Part shown: positions 44,808-53,733 of the stretch, piece by piece
Layout of the letters: every line of letters starts with the position of its first letter
Numbering within the stretch: position 1 is the stretch's first letter
Assembly: GCA_019414205.1 (NCBI GenBank)
Contig: DXML01000009.1
Span: forward strand, 1 to 64,000
Direction: 5' to 3'
DNA: 64,000 bases
Source: Collinsella sp.
Lineage (GTDB): Bacteria; Actinomycetota; Coriobacteriia; Coriobacteriales; Coriobacteriaceae
Position numbers and translations under genes: made by a program
The notes under the pieces: model-generated
What the model saw: only the letters and a program-made list of their open reading frames with translations
Database searches by the model: none
Told to the model about the DNA's origin: nothing

Positions 44808-47585
44808 ATGATTCTCAGCGGACCGGGGATTAGCTATACCGAGCCCGATATCGGCGCGGAGTTCGTGCCGCCGATACCGGAGCATCCGCGCGAGGCCATC
44901 GTCAAACTGTGTGAGCACTGCACCAACCGCCTGCTGCACCGCGACGAGCTGCTGGGCTACGAGTACTGGTCGTTTGCCGAGGCCGCAACCGACGAGCAGG
45001 CCGAAGTGCTCTGCAAGATGAAGATGCGCCGTCCCTATACGCTGCCCGAGATGGTCAAGCTCACCGGCATGCCCGAGGCCGATATCGAAAAAATGCTCGA
45101 CGACATGAGCTACACGGGTCTGCTCGAGTACAACTGGGAAAACCCCGAGCGCGCCAAGCAGTGGGTGCTGCCCATGCTGGTGCCGGGTTCCGCCGAGTTC
45201 CTCAACATGCGCGTGAGCCAGCTCGAGGAGCATCCGGTCTATGCCAAGTTCTTTGAGCAGGCGTCCAAGGGACCGCTGTCCAAGGCCACGCCGATGGTGC
45301 CGCCCGGCGGTGCCGGCATCGGCATGCATGTCATTCCGGTCGAGAAGGCCATCGATGCTGCGAGCACCTCGGTGCCGATCGAGCATATCGAGCATTGGCT
45401 CGACAAATACGAAGGTAAGTATGCCGCTAGCACCTGCAGCTGCCGCGCGAGCCGTCGCGTGATGGGAGAGGGCTGCGCCGACGACCCGGCCGATTGGTGC
45501 ATCGCCGTGGGCGATATGGCCGACTACGTGGTCGAGACCGACCGCGGCCATTATGTGACGCGCGAGGAGGTCTACGACATCCTGCGCCAGGCCGAGGACA
45601 ACGGCTTTGTGCACCAGATCACCAACATCGACGGTGAGAACAAAATCTTCGCCATCTGCAACTGCAACGTCAACGTGTGCTACGCCCTGCGCACTTCGCA
45701 GCTGTTCAACACGCCCAACCTGTCGCGCTCGGCCTACGTCGCCAAGGTCGAGAAGGACAAGTGCGTGGCCTGCGGTCGCTGCGTTGAGGTGTGTCCGGCC
45801 GGCGCCGCCAAACTGGGCCAGAAGCTCTGTAGCAAAAAGGCTGGCGGACAGGTGCCCGAGTATCCGCGCCAGGAGCTGCCCGATGCCACCAAGTGGGACC
45901 ACACCAAGTGGTCGCCCAACTACCGCAACGACAACCGTATCGAGACGCATGAGTCCGGCACCGCTCCCTGCAAGACGGCCTGCCCCGCGCACGTTGCCGT
46001 TCAGGGCTATTTGAAGCTCGCGGCGCAGGGCCGCTATGACGAGGCGTTGGCGCTCATCAAGCGCGAGAACCCGTTGCCCGCTATCTGCGGCCGTGTGTGC
46101 AACCGCCGCTGTGAGGATGCCTGCACCCGCGGTCGCGTGGACGAGGCCGTGGCCATCGACGAGGTCAAGAAGTTTATCGCCCAGCGCGATCTGGATGCCG
46201 CGACTCGCTATGTCCCACCTGTGGTGACCCCGACGCGTGCCGGCGGCTTCGACCAGAAGATCGCCATCATCGGCACCGGTCCGGCCGGTCTGTCCTGCGC
46301 CTTCTATCTGGCCGAGAAGGGCTACAAGCCCGTCGTGTTCGAGAAAAACGAGCGCCCGGGCGGCATGCTCACCTACGGCATTCCCAGCTTTAAGCTGCAG
46401 AAGGACGTTATCGAGGCCGAGGTCGAGGTCATTCGCCTGATGGGCGCCGAGTTCCGCTATGGCGTGGAGGTCGGTCGCGATGTGACGCTCGACGAGCTTC
46501 GCGCGCAGGGCTTTAAAGCCTTTTACGTGGCCATTGGCTGCCAGGGTGGCCGCCTTGCCGGTATTCCGGGCGAGGATGCCGAGGACGTGACCGTGGCCGT
46601 CGACTTTTTGCGCGAGGTCAACAGCGGCAAGATCGACGCGCTGCCCGGGCGCACCATCGTGGTGGGCGGCGGCAACGTGGCCATCGATGTCGCGCGCAAC
46701 GCCTGCCGTCTGGGTTCCGAGCACGTTGAGATGTTCTGCCCGGAGAGCGAGGCTCAGATGCCCGCCAGCGAGGAGGAGCGTCGCGAGGCCGTTGAGGACG
46801 GCGCCCACATCAGCTGCGGCTGGGGTCCCAAGGAGATTCACCTGGACGAGGCCGGTCGTGTGTGCGGTATCACCTTCAAGCGCTGCACGCGTGTCTTTGA
46901 CGACGAGGGCCGGTTTGCGCCCGAGTACGACGAGAACGATCTGCGTCGTGTCGATGCCGACCGCGTGGTCATGTCGATTGGCCAGTCCATTGTGTGGGGC
47001 GATCTGCTGGCTGGCTCCAAGGTGGAGCTCGGCCGCGGCCAGGGTGCTCTTGCCGACCCCCAGACCTATCAGACCGCTGAGCCCGACATCTTTGTGGGCG
47101 GCGACGTCTACACCGGTCCGAGCTTTGCCATCGACGCCATCGCCGCCGGCCACGAGGCCGCCGTGTCCATCCATCGCTTTGTGCAGCCGGGCTCCACGCT
47201 TACCATCGGCCGCAATCAGCGTCACTACACCGCGCTCGACCGCGACGATGTCGTGATTGAGAGCTATGACAACGCGAGCCGCGAGGTGGCGCATGTCGAC
47301 CGCGACCGCGAGAAGGCTGCGCCCTTTAGCGAGTACGTCGAGACCTTTACCGAGGAGCAGGTGCGCGCCGAGACCGCCCGCTGCTTGGGCTGCGGTGCCT
47401 CGATCGTCGACCCCAACAAGTGCATCGGCTGCGGTCTGTGCACCACCAAGTGCGCGTTCGATGCCATCCACCTGGATCGAGATCGCCCCGAGTGCTCCAC
47501 GATGGTCAAATACGAGCAAAAGCTCCCCAGCCTGGGCAAGTACGCTTTGAAGCGTGCGATCAAAATCAAATTTGGGAAGAAATAA
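44808..47585 (+). CDS. Large Fe-S flavoprotein oxidoreductase (GltD-like with extra N-terminal domain)
   Basis: A 925-residue protein. The N-terminal 310 residues are cysteine-rich (LCEHC, STCSCRASRR, EGC, DWC, CNCNVNVC) and not assigned by me. A ferredoxin motif CVACGRCVEVCP follows, then a GltD-like region: the CPAHV/CGRVCNRRCEDAC N-terminal iron-sulfur part, FAD motif IIGTGPAGLSCAFYL and NAD(P) motif VVGGGNVAIDVARNA. A last ferredoxin domain (CIGCGLCTTKCAF) ends it. It would move electrons between NAD(P)H and a ferredoxin or unknown acceptor. The start ATG 44808 follows GAGAAGGG; GTG 44787 is an alternative. Divergent TetR operators imply induction by a substrate. Confidence 0.85.
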   Translation: MILSGPGISYTEPDIGAEFVPPIPEHPREAIVKLCEHCTNRLLHRDELLGYEYWSFAEAATDEQAEVLCKMKMRRPYTLPEMVKLTGMPEADIEKMLDDMSYTGLLEYNWENPERAKQWVLPMLVPGSAEFLNMRVSQLEEHPVYAKFFEQASKGPLSKATPMVPPGGAGIGMHVIPVEKAIDAASTSVPIEHIEHWLDKYEGKYAASTCSCRASRRVMGEGCADDPADWCIAVGDMADYVVETDRGHYVTREEVYDILRQAEDNGFVHQITNIDGENKIFAICNCNVNVCYALRTSQLFNTPNLSRSAYVAKVEKDKCVACGRCVEVCPAGAAKLGQKLCSKKAGGQVPEYPRQELPDATKWDHTKWSPNYRNDNRIETHESGTAPCKTACPAHVAVQGYLKLAAQGRYDEALALIKRENPLPAICGRVCNRRCEDACTRGRVDEAVAIDEVKKFIAQRDLDAATRYVPPVVTPTRAGGFDQKIAIIGTGPAGLSCAFYLAEKGYKPVVFEKNERPGGMLTYGIPSFKLQKDVIEAEVEVIRLMGAEFRYGVEVGRDVTLDELRAQGFKAFYVAIGCQGGRLAGIPGEDAEDVTVAVDFLREVNSGKIDALPGRTIVVGGGNVAIDVARNACRLGSEHVEMFCPESEAQMPASEEERREAVEDGAHISCGWGPKEIHLDEAGRVCGITFKRCTRVFDDEGRFAPEYDENDLRRVDADRVVMSIGQSIVWGDLLAGSKVELGRGQGALADPQTYQTAEPDIFVGGDVYTGPSFAIDAIAAGHEAAVSIHRFVQPGSTLTIGRNQRHYTALDRDDVVIESYDNASREVAHVDRDREKAAPFSEYVETFTEEQVRAETARCLGCGASIVDPNKCIGCGLCTTKCAFDAIHLDRDRPECSTMVKYEQKLPSLGKYALKRAIKIKFGKK

Positions 47586-47775
47586 AAAACGCAACAAACA
47601 AGAGAACGGCGCAGAGAACGGTTGGACAGCGAGCGAGTCCCAGGCGTGGCGAGGTGCCTTGAAAGAGGAGGGCATAGGGCTTTTGCCCATGCCCGACGAT
47701 TGAAAGGCAGATCGTCCGTCTGGGGCTCGCGCAGCGTCAAGTCGACCGCCGTTCGTTAGAACGGCGGAAGAAAAA

Positions 47776-48204
47776 GTGCATGAATTGGGAATCGTCTATC
47801 ACATCATTCGCGATGTCGAGAACGTGGCGCGCGCCAATGGCGTGCGTCGCGTTTCGAGCGTCACGCTGCTGCTGGGCGAGGTCTCGGGCGTCGTTCCCGA
47901 CTTGCTGCTCGACGCTTGGCGCTGGGCGGCAGATAAAAAGCCTATCGCGCAGGGCGCGGAGCTTATCGTGGAGTCCGTCGAGGCCGTGACGCATTGCGAG
48001 GCGTGCGGCCGCGACTATGCGACAGTCGAACACGGTAAGACCTGCCCCCATTGCGGTAGCGGCGATACCTATTTGCTCCAGGGCCAAGAGGTCATGATCA
48101 AGCAGATCGAGACCCCCGACGAGGACCCGGCAGACGCTGCCCCCGACGTCCCTTCTGACGCCCCCGACGCCGTCGACGCCGCCAACCCCCTCCACATCGC
48201 CTAA
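47776..48204 (+). CDS. hypA: Hydrogenase nickel-insertion protein HypA
   Basis: A 142-residue HypA. The N-terminal MHEL provides the nickel ligand His2. The zinc site is CEAC...CPHC in the middle, and VSSVTLLLGEVSGVVPDLL is the family core. A 28-residue acidic, Pro/Ala-rich tail after residue 113 is an extension. The start is GTG at 47776. It delivers nickel to NiFe hydrogenase with HypB. It lies 40 kb from hypCDEF and 190 bp after the oxidoreductase; no HypB is in the window. Confidence 0.94.
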   Translation: MHELGIVYHIIRDVENVARANGVRRVSSVTLLLGEVSGVVPDLLLDAWRWAADKKPIAQGAELIVESVEAVTHCEACGRDYATVEHGKTCPHCGSGDTYLLQGQEVMIKQIETPDEDPADAAPDVPSDAPDAVDAANPLHIA

Positions 48205-48207
48205 CTT

Positions 48208-48261
48208 AGTCGTTGGGGACGTTCTTAAACGACTAGTCATTAAAGAACGTCCCTAACGACT
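48208..48261. repeat. Palindrome AGTCGTTGGGGACGTTCTT
   Basis: Arms 48208-48226 and 48243-48261 pair with one mismatch. The left half and loop recur at 31802-31832 with the right half diverged, so this is a dispersed repeat. The rest of 48262-48574 is AT-rich leader before the man operon, with a TATACT hexamer at 48522-48527 and no gene. Confidence 0.7.
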
Positions 48262-48574
48262 ACTTTGCTAGATCATATTTCTTACCATTAGTCAAGCACC
48301 ATCTGTTTAAACGAAATAGCCTCAACGCGAGCACATTTGTGTCTGTTTAAAACCGGCAATAATGAACAGCGTGCTCAATTCGGTCATGTAAATAGATCAG
48401 CTATCAATCCTCAGCAGCAAATCAGCCAAAATACTGGAATGTAATCAGCTTGTAACAAAACAAGACGTTTAAATAATGCTACCTTTTGCAGTTTTTCAAA
48501 CAATTCTGCTGTATTTGCAGCTATACTCCATAACTGTCGTGTAGGAATTACGTAGACAAAAAGGAGGTTATGTG

Positions 48575-49564
48575 ATGGTAAGTATTGTTCTTGCTAGCCA
48601 TGGTGACTTGGCGGCTGGAATCAAGCAGACGGGCTCGATGGTCTTTGGCGATCAGCCGTCTGTTGCCGTGGTCTCGCTCGAGCCGAGCATGGGCCCCGAC
48701 GACTTCCGTGCCAAGGTCGAGGAGGCAATCGCTTCCTTCGAGGACCAGGAGCAGGTGCTCTTCCTCGTTGATCTGTGGGGCGGCACGCCGTTCAACCAGA
48801 TCAGCGGGCTCATCGAGGGCCACGATTCCTGGGCTATCGTCACCGGTGTCAACCTGCCTATGCTCATCGAGGCATATTCGCAGCGCTTTGACGCAAAGAA
48901 CACTGCACATGCGATCGCAAAACATCTCGTGACTGAGGCTAAGGCCGGCGTGCGCGTCAAGCCCGAGTCTCTGGAGCCCGAGGAGAAGAAGCCGGCTGCG
49001 GCCGCCGCTGCTCCTGCGGGTGCCATTCCTCCGGGAACGGTGATCGGCGACGGGCACATCAAGATCGCCCACGTCCGTATCGACACGCGCCTGCTGCATG
49101 GTCAGGTGGCCACCACGTGGACCAAGCGGATCAACCCCAACCGCATCATCGTGGTCTCCGACGGCGTTGCTCACGACGAGCTCCGCAAGACCATGATCGA
49201 GCAGGCTGCCCCTCCGGGAGTCCACGCCAACGTCGTGCCTATCAAGAAGATGGCCGAGGTCGTCAAGGACACGCGCTTTGGCGACACCAAGGCGATGCTG
49301 CTGTTCGAGAACCCGCAGGATCTGCTCAGGGCCATCGAGGCCGGCGTCGACATCAAGGAAGCCAACATCGGTTCCATGGCCCACTCCAAGGGCAAGGTCG
49401 TCGTCACTAACGCCGTCGCCATGGGCGATGACGATGTCAAGACCATCGAGGCTCTCAAGGCCAAGGGCGTCAAGTTCGAGGTCCGCAAGGTTCCTTCGGA
49501 TTCCTCCGAGGATCTCGACGCCATGTTGAAGAAAGCTAAGGCCGAACTGGCCGCTCAAGCATAG
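48575..49564 (+). CDS. manL: PTS mannose-family EIIAB
   Basis: A 329-residue fused EIIA-EIIB of the mannose family. The EIIA domain (1-130) has the phosphohistidine in LASHGDLA. An Ala/Pro linker (about 130-150, with KKPAAAAAAPAGA) leads to the EIIB domain, whose active His lies in DTRLLHGQVATTW. It carries phosphate to mannose, glucose or related hexoses entering by the next two proteins. AAGGAGG precedes; I choose ATG 48575 over the adjacent GTG for spacing. Confidence 0.94.
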   Translation: MVSIVLASHGDLAAGIKQTGSMVFGDQPSVAVVSLEPSMGPDDFRAKVEEAIASFEDQEQVLFLVDLWGGTPFNQISGLIEGHDSWAIVTGVNLPMLIEAYSQRFDAKNTAHAIAKHLVTEAKAGVRVKPESLEPEEKKPAAAAAAPAGAIPPGTVIGDGHIKIAHVRIDTRLLHGQVATTWTKRINPNRIIVVSDGVAHDELRKTMIEQAAPPGVHANVVPIKKMAEVVKDTRFGDTKAMLLFENPQDLLRAIEAGVDIKEANIGSMAHSKGKVVVTNAVAMGDDDVKTIEALKAKGVKFEVRKVPSDSSEDLDAMLKKAKAELAAQA

Positions 49565-49582
49565 TAAAGGAGGGTCCGATAC

Positions 49583-50401
49583 ATGTCTGCAATCACTATT
49601 CTGCTTGTTGCGATTGTCGCGTTGCTTGCCGGTATGGAAGGCATTCTGGATGAGTTCCAGTTCCATCAGCCGCTCGTGGCATGCACGCTTATCGGTCTCG
49701 TAACCGGTCACCTTCAGGAGGGCATCCTCCTGGGCGGTTCGCTCCAGATGATGGCCCTTGGCTGGGCTAACGTCGGCGCCGCCGTCGCGCCTGACGCCGC
49801 TCTGGCCTCGGTCGCTTCTTCGATCATCATGGTGCTCGCCCTCAACGGTGGCGCCACCGATTCGGCCAAGGCCGTTACCGCCGCCATCGCCGTCGCCGTC
49901 CCGCTGTCGGTCGCTGGTCTGTTCCTGACCATGATCTGCCGTACCCTGGCTACCGCTATGGTTCACGCCATGGACGCCTGCGCCGAGAAGGGCGACTTCG
50001 CCGGCATCGAGCGTTGGCAGTACGCCGGCATCCTCATGCAGGGTGTTCGTATCGCCATCCCGGCAGTACTTCTGTGCATCATCCCGGCCGAGGCCGTTAC
50101 CAACGCGCTTAACGCTATGCCCGATTGGCTGTCCGGCGGCATGGCTGTCGGCGGCGGCATGGTCGCTTCCGTCGGTTACGCCATGGTCATCAACATGATG
50201 GCCACCAAGGAGACCTGGCCGTTCTTCATCCTCGGCTTTGTCCTTGCTGCCATCCCTCAGCTCACGCTGATCGCCCTTGGCCTCATCGGCATCTCCCTTG
50301 CCCTCATCTACCTTGGCCTTAAGGATCTGGCCAAGCAGGGTGGCGGCATGGGCGGTGGCTCCGGTGACCCGCTCGGCGACATTCTGAACGATTACGAGTA
50401 G
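49583..50401 (+). CDS. manM: PTS mannose-family EIIC
   Basis: A 272-residue polytopic EIIC with about eight hydrophobic helices and the family segment LVTGHLQEGILLGGSLQMMALGW. It forms the translocation channel with EIID. It sits 18 bp after EIIAB with AAAGGAGG before the ATG, and is followed by EIID 16 bp downstream. Confidence 0.94.
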   Translation: MSAITILLVAIVALLAGMEGILDEFQFHQPLVACTLIGLVTGHLQEGILLGGSLQMMALGWANVGAAVAPDAALASVASSIIMVLALNGGATDSAKAVTAAIAVAVPLSVAGLFLTMICRTLATAMVHAMDACAEKGDFAGIERWQYAGILMQGVRIAIPAVLLCIIPAEAVTNALNAMPDWLSGGMAVGGGMVASVGYAMVINMMATKETWPFFILGFVLAAIPQLTLIALGLIGISLALIYLGLKDLAKQGGGMGGGSGDPLGDILNDYE

Positions 50402-50417
50402 GAGGGGAGTGATACAT

Positions 50418-51338
50418 ATGGCAGAGAACAAGATTCAGCTCACCAAGGCTGACCGTAAGAAGGTTTGCTTCCGTCATCAGTTCCTTCAGGGCTCGTGGAA
50501 CTACGAGCGTATGCAGAACGGCGGCTGGTGCTTCGCAATGATCCCTGCGATCAAGAAGCTCTACACCAGCAAGGATGACCAGATTGCCGCTCTTAAGCGC
50601 CACCTGGAGTTCTATAACACCCACCCCTATGTTTCCGCCCCCGTCATTGGCGTTACCCTCGCCCTCGAGGAGGAGCGCGCCAACGGTGCTCCGATTGACG
50701 ACGTCGCCATTCAGGGCGTCAAGGTCGGTATGATGGGCCCGCTCGCCGGCGTCGGCGACCCCGCCTTCTGGTTCACCCTTCGCCCGATTCTGGGTGCACT
50801 GGGCGCTTCCCTGGCCCTGTCCGGCAGCATCGCCGGTCCGCTGCTGTTCTTCTTCGCGTGGAACATCATCCGTTACGCCTTCCTGTGGTACACGCAGGAG
50901 TTTGGCTACAAGGTCGGCTCCTCCATCGCCAAGGACCTCTCCGGCGGTCTGATGGGCAAGGTCACCGAGGGTGCTTCCATCCTGGGTATGTTCATCATCG
51001 GCGCCCTGGTCGAGCGCTGGGTGTCCATCTCCTTCACCCCGGTCGTCTCCAAGGTCACGCAGTCCGCTGGCGCCTATATCGACTGGGCCAACCTGCCCGC
51101 CGGTTCTGAGGGCATCAAGCAGGCATTGACGATGTACAGCTCTGTCGGTGCCAACGCACTCGACCCGGTGAAGGTCACCACGCTTCAGGCCAACCTCGAT
51201 CAGCTCATCCCCGGCCTTGCCGCCGTGTGCCTGACCCTTCTGGTCTGCAAGCTCCTCAAGAAGAAGGTCAGCCCGATCGTCATCATCCTGGCTCTCTTCG
51301 CCGTCGGCATCATCGGTCGCGTCTGCGGCTTCATGTAA
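50418..51338 (+). CDS. manN: PTS mannose-family EIID
   Basis: A 306-residue EIID with the family N-terminus (FRHQFLQGSWNYERMQNGGWCFAMIPAI) and GVKVGMMGPLAGVGDPAFW. The C-terminal helices are hydrophobic. The start at 50418 follows GGAGGGGAG. It completes the permease with EIIC. A terminator lies after it, before manO. Confidence 0.94.
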   Translation: MAENKIQLTKADRKKVCFRHQFLQGSWNYERMQNGGWCFAMIPAIKKLYTSKDDQIAALKRHLEFYNTHPYVSAPVIGVTLALEEERANGAPIDDVAIQGVKVGMMGPLAGVGDPAFWFTLRPILGALGASLALSGSIAGPLLFFFAWNIIRYAFLWYTQEFGYKVGSSIAKDLSGGLMGKVTEGASILGMFIIGALVERWVSISFTPVVSKVTQSAGAYIDWANLPAGSEGIKQALTMYSSVGANALDPVKVTTLQANLDQLIPGLAAVCLTLLVCKLLKKKVSPIVIILALFAVGIIGRVCGFM

Positions 51339-51394
51339 GCACGCTTCGGCTTAAGACCGAGAGTTGCTAGGCAAGGGCTTTTGAGCCATTGAAA

Positions 51395-51439
51395 CGGACC
51401 GCACCCGGTGGGTACACTGGATGCGGTCCGATTGTTTTA
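51395..51439 (+). terminator. Terminator between manN and manO
   Basis: Nine-base-pair arms CGGACCGCA (51395-51403) and TGCGGTCCG (51422-51430) are followed by ATTGTTTTAT. It lies just before the manO ribosome site (TTGGAGGG), so it is probably an attenuator that lowers manO expression. Confidence 0.75.
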
Positions 51440-51458
51440 TTTGGAGGGCGAGGCGCGT

Positions 51459-51857
51459 ATGGCGCAATCTCAGAACAGCACGGTCGATCTGGCAACGCCG
51501 GCAACCTGCCTGATGGGGCTTACCAGTCACGGTAACGTGATGGTGGGCAATAAGGCGTTTGAGTACTATAACGAGCGTAATCCCGAGGATTATATCCAAA
51601 TCCCGTGGGACGAGGTCGACTATATTGCCGCCGAGGTTTTGCGCGGCACCAAGAAGATTACGCGTTTTGCTATCTTCACCAAGGACAACGGCCACTTTAC
51701 GTTTTCGACGCGCGACGATAAAGAGACGCTTCGCGCGGTCCGTAAGTACGTCGACGAGGATAAGCTCGTGCGTTCGCCCGACTTTATCGATGTGACGGCC
51801 AAGGGCGCCAAGAGCATCCCCTCCGTTATCAAAAACCTTTTCCACAAAGGCAAGTAG
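51459..51857 (+). CDS. manO: DUF956-family protein ManO
   Basis: A 132-residue DUF956 protein, the accessory ManO commonly found after mannose PTS genes; its role is uncertain, probably regulatory. Typical segments are NKAFEYYNERNPEDYIQIPWDEVDYI, spanning residues 31-56, and FTFSTRDDKETLRAVRKYV. The start at 51459 follows GGAGGGCGAGG. A small GC hairpin (51868-51889) follows without a strong T-tract. Confidence 0.88.
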   Translation: MAQSQNSTVDLATPATCLMGLTSHGNVMVGNKAFEYYNERNPEDYIQIPWDEVDYIAAEVLRGTKKITRFAIFTKDNGHFTFSTRDDKETLRAVRKYVDEDKLVRSPDFIDVTAKGAKSIPSVIKNLFHKGK

Positions 51858-51910
51858 TCATTAAAGAGCGCCCCCTCAAAGTGGGGCGCAGTCTCCCATG
51901 TGGCTCGATC

Positions 51911-52083
51911 GGGAAAGTGCATCCCAGTTCGAGCGTCGATTCCGGGATGTAGTTTCCGGAACGGGGTCGTTTGGGAAACCGTGTCCCGTTTCGAGCCGAA
52001 ATTCTGGGTCACAGTTTCCCAGCGAAGTCTCATGGGGAAAGTCTGACCCAGAATTTGCCTGGATAGTGGGACGCACTTTCCGG
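51911..52083. repeat. Cluster of three palindromic intergenic repeats (GGAAA...TTTCC family)
   Basis: Units at 51911-51959, 51973-52020 and 52033-52083 match the 202-373 and 26941-27051 copies in layout. They fill the gap between manO and the tRNA-Arg gene; no other gene is seen in 51858-52162. Confidence 0.75.
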
Positions 52084-52162
52084 AGGGCTGTTCCACCGCA
52101 ACTTCGAAGAGTGGCTATACGTTGCATTACAGCGGCGTAAATCTGCTACACTAGTACAGCAT

Positions 52163-52238
52163 GCCTCCGTAGCTCAGGGGATAGAGCACCGCTCTCCTAA
52201 AGCGGGTGTCGACGGTTCGAATCCGCCCGGGGGCACCA
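52163..52238 (+). tRNA. tRNA-Arg (anticodon CCT)
   Basis: A 76-base tRNA with encoded CCA. The acceptor GCCTCCG/CGGGGGC pairs fully (one T-G). The anticodon stem is CCGCT/AGCGG with loop CTCCTAA, giving anticodon CCT (codon AGG). The T-arm GACGG-TTCGAAT-CCGCC has one A-C mismatch. The prophage starts in its 3-prime half and the integrase frame reads into it from the other strand. Confidence 0.93.
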
Positions 52239-53660
52239 GGTTGATTCAGTGCGAACTCGCGAGAGGATAAGCCTCGCGGGTTCGCACTTTTCTGTTTCGT
52301 AGTTGAGCGTTATCACGCACTGGTCATCGAAAACCATCACCTGATACACGAAGGCGTCAAGAAGGTCGGCGTCTGAAAGCGTTGCGCCGAACTGCAAGAA
52401 ATCGGCGAAGCTCTCCGGGTTTATCTGCTTGGCCTCAAGCGTCTTCAGGTCGTGCTCGGCCCTGCGCTTCTGAACCTCAAGCTGGTCGATGCGCTCGCGC
52501 GTTCCGGGCGGTATGATGCCCTGCTCTATCGCCTTGAGGATGTTCGACAGCGCCTTGTCCGCCTCGTTCATCGCCCTTGTGGCGCGCCTGCGCTCTGCGT
52601 CAACTTCGGCATCGTTCTGTCCGTCTAGGAGCAGATGGGCGATCTCAACGGCCTTGTCACGGCTTTCAAGCATCTCGCGCAGCGCGCGTACGGTCTCGGC
52701 CTCCAGCCAGTCGCGGCGCACCGGCTTCACGCCCTTGCAGTTGGTGCACTTGTAGTATTCATACTTTACGTCCTTCCAACCCCTGCCAGACACGCCGGGC
52801 ATGTTGCGCCCGCACTCCGAGCAGAGCACGCACCCCGAAAGCGCGAAATCGCCCCAGTGCTCGTTCTTGCGCTGCTTCTTGCCCTTCACGTGCTGCGCGC
52901 GGTAGAAGGTATCGTCATCGATGATCCTAGGCATGCCGTCCTCCTGCCTGATTCCGCCCCATTCGTATATCCCGAGGTACTTTTCGTTGTGAACCATGTT
53001 GTGCACCATCCCGTAGGTGCACGGCTTTCCGGTGTACGTCCTCACCCCGCGCTCGGCAAGGTCGCTCGCGATGTGGTTCAGGGCCTCTCCCGCAATCCTC
53101 CGGCGGAACACCTCTCGCACGACCTCCGCCTCCTCCAGAACGATCTCATAGCGGTCGTTCTCGTCCCTGCGGTAGCCGTAGCACCGCACGCCGTTGGTCT
53201 TGCACTGAAGGGCGTTGCCCTCCATGCCGCGCCGCGTCTTGCGTGCCACGTCCAAGGAGAAGTAGGCCGCCTGACCCTCAAGTATCTTCTCCATCAGGAT
53301 GCCCTCGGGGCCGTCCGGGATGTACTCGAGGGCTGACTTTACCTGCACGCCCTTCTGCTCAAGCTGCTTCTTGTAGATGGCCGGGTCGTACTTCGCGCGG
53401 GAGAAGCGCTCCATCATGTACACCACGACGTAATCGCTCTCAGGAGCGTTGGCTATCATCTTCTGGAACTGCGGCCGGTCATCCGTGCGGCCGCTCATGG
53501 CGTAGTCGGCATACACGCCAACGACCTCTATGCCCTCGCGCTGGCAGTAGTCGTTGCACACGCGCAGCTGGTCATCGATGGACGCCTCGCGCTGCTTCGA
53601 GCATGAGAATCGTGCGTATATGACGGCGGTCTTGGGGCCGTTGCCGCCCTTGCCTGTCAT
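52197..53660 (-). CDS. Large serine recombinase (prophage integrase)
   Basis: A 487-residue serine integrase. The catalytic domain opens TAVIYARFSCSKQREASIDDQ, where the Ser in YARFS is the nucleophile, with YADYAMSGRTDDRPQF and the VVVYMMERFSR core. A recombinase domain (about 165-280) and zinc-ribbon (LCSECGRNM, YKCTNCKG) with a coiled coil follow. The C-terminus runs through a hairpin and into the tRNA-Arg gene, ending ADSNRRHPL with the stop in the anticodon loop. The start at 53660 follows AAAGGAGG. It catalyses integration at this tRNA. Confidence 0.92.
   Translation of the reverse strand: MTGKGGNGPKTAVIYARFSCSKQREASIDDQLRVCNDYCQREGIEVVGVYADYAMSGRTDDRPQFQKMIANAPESDYVVVYMMERFSRAKYDPAIYKKQLEQKGVQVKSALEYIPDGPEGILMEKILEGQAAYFSLDVARKTRRGMEGNALQCKTNGVRCYGYRRDENDRYEIVLEEAEVVREVFRRRIAGEALNHIASDLAERGVRTYTGKPCTYGMVHNMVHNEKYLGIYEWGGIRQEDGMPRIIDDDTFYRAQHVKGKKQRKNEHWGDFALSGCVLCSECGRNMPGVSGRGWKDVKYEYYKCTNCKGVKPVRRDWLEAETVRALREMLESRDKAVEIAHLLLDGQNDAEVDAERRRATRAMNEADKALSNILKAIEQGIIPPGTRERIDQLEVQKRRAEHDLKTLEAKQINPESFADFLQFGATLSDADLLDAFVYQVMVFDDQCVITLNYETEKCEPARLILSRVRTESTWCPRADSNRRHPL
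52249..52291 (+). terminator. Terminator after tRNA-Arg, within the integrase 3-prime end
   Basis: GTGCGAACTCGCGAG (52249-52263) pairs with CTCGCGGGTTCGCAC (52273-52287), one mismatch, followed by TTTT on the plus strand. It terminates the tRNA transcript and overlaps the integrase coding end. Confidence 0.8.
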
Positions 53661-53733
53661 AATGGTGTTGCCTCCTTTCGTGAGGCTTTCGCTGCCCCGG
53701 TGATGTGTCTTGGCGGACGCACCGGGGCTTTCT

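Noticed and set aside
44634..47690. A 1018-codon minus-strand open frame
   Set aside because: It is antisense to the flavoprotein, whose FAD, NAD(P) and ferredoxin motifs settle the coding strand.
48262..48574. A sigma-54 promoter for the man operon
   Set aside because: No GG/GC -24/-12 pair at the right spacing; a TATACT hexamer fits a sigma-70-type promoter better.
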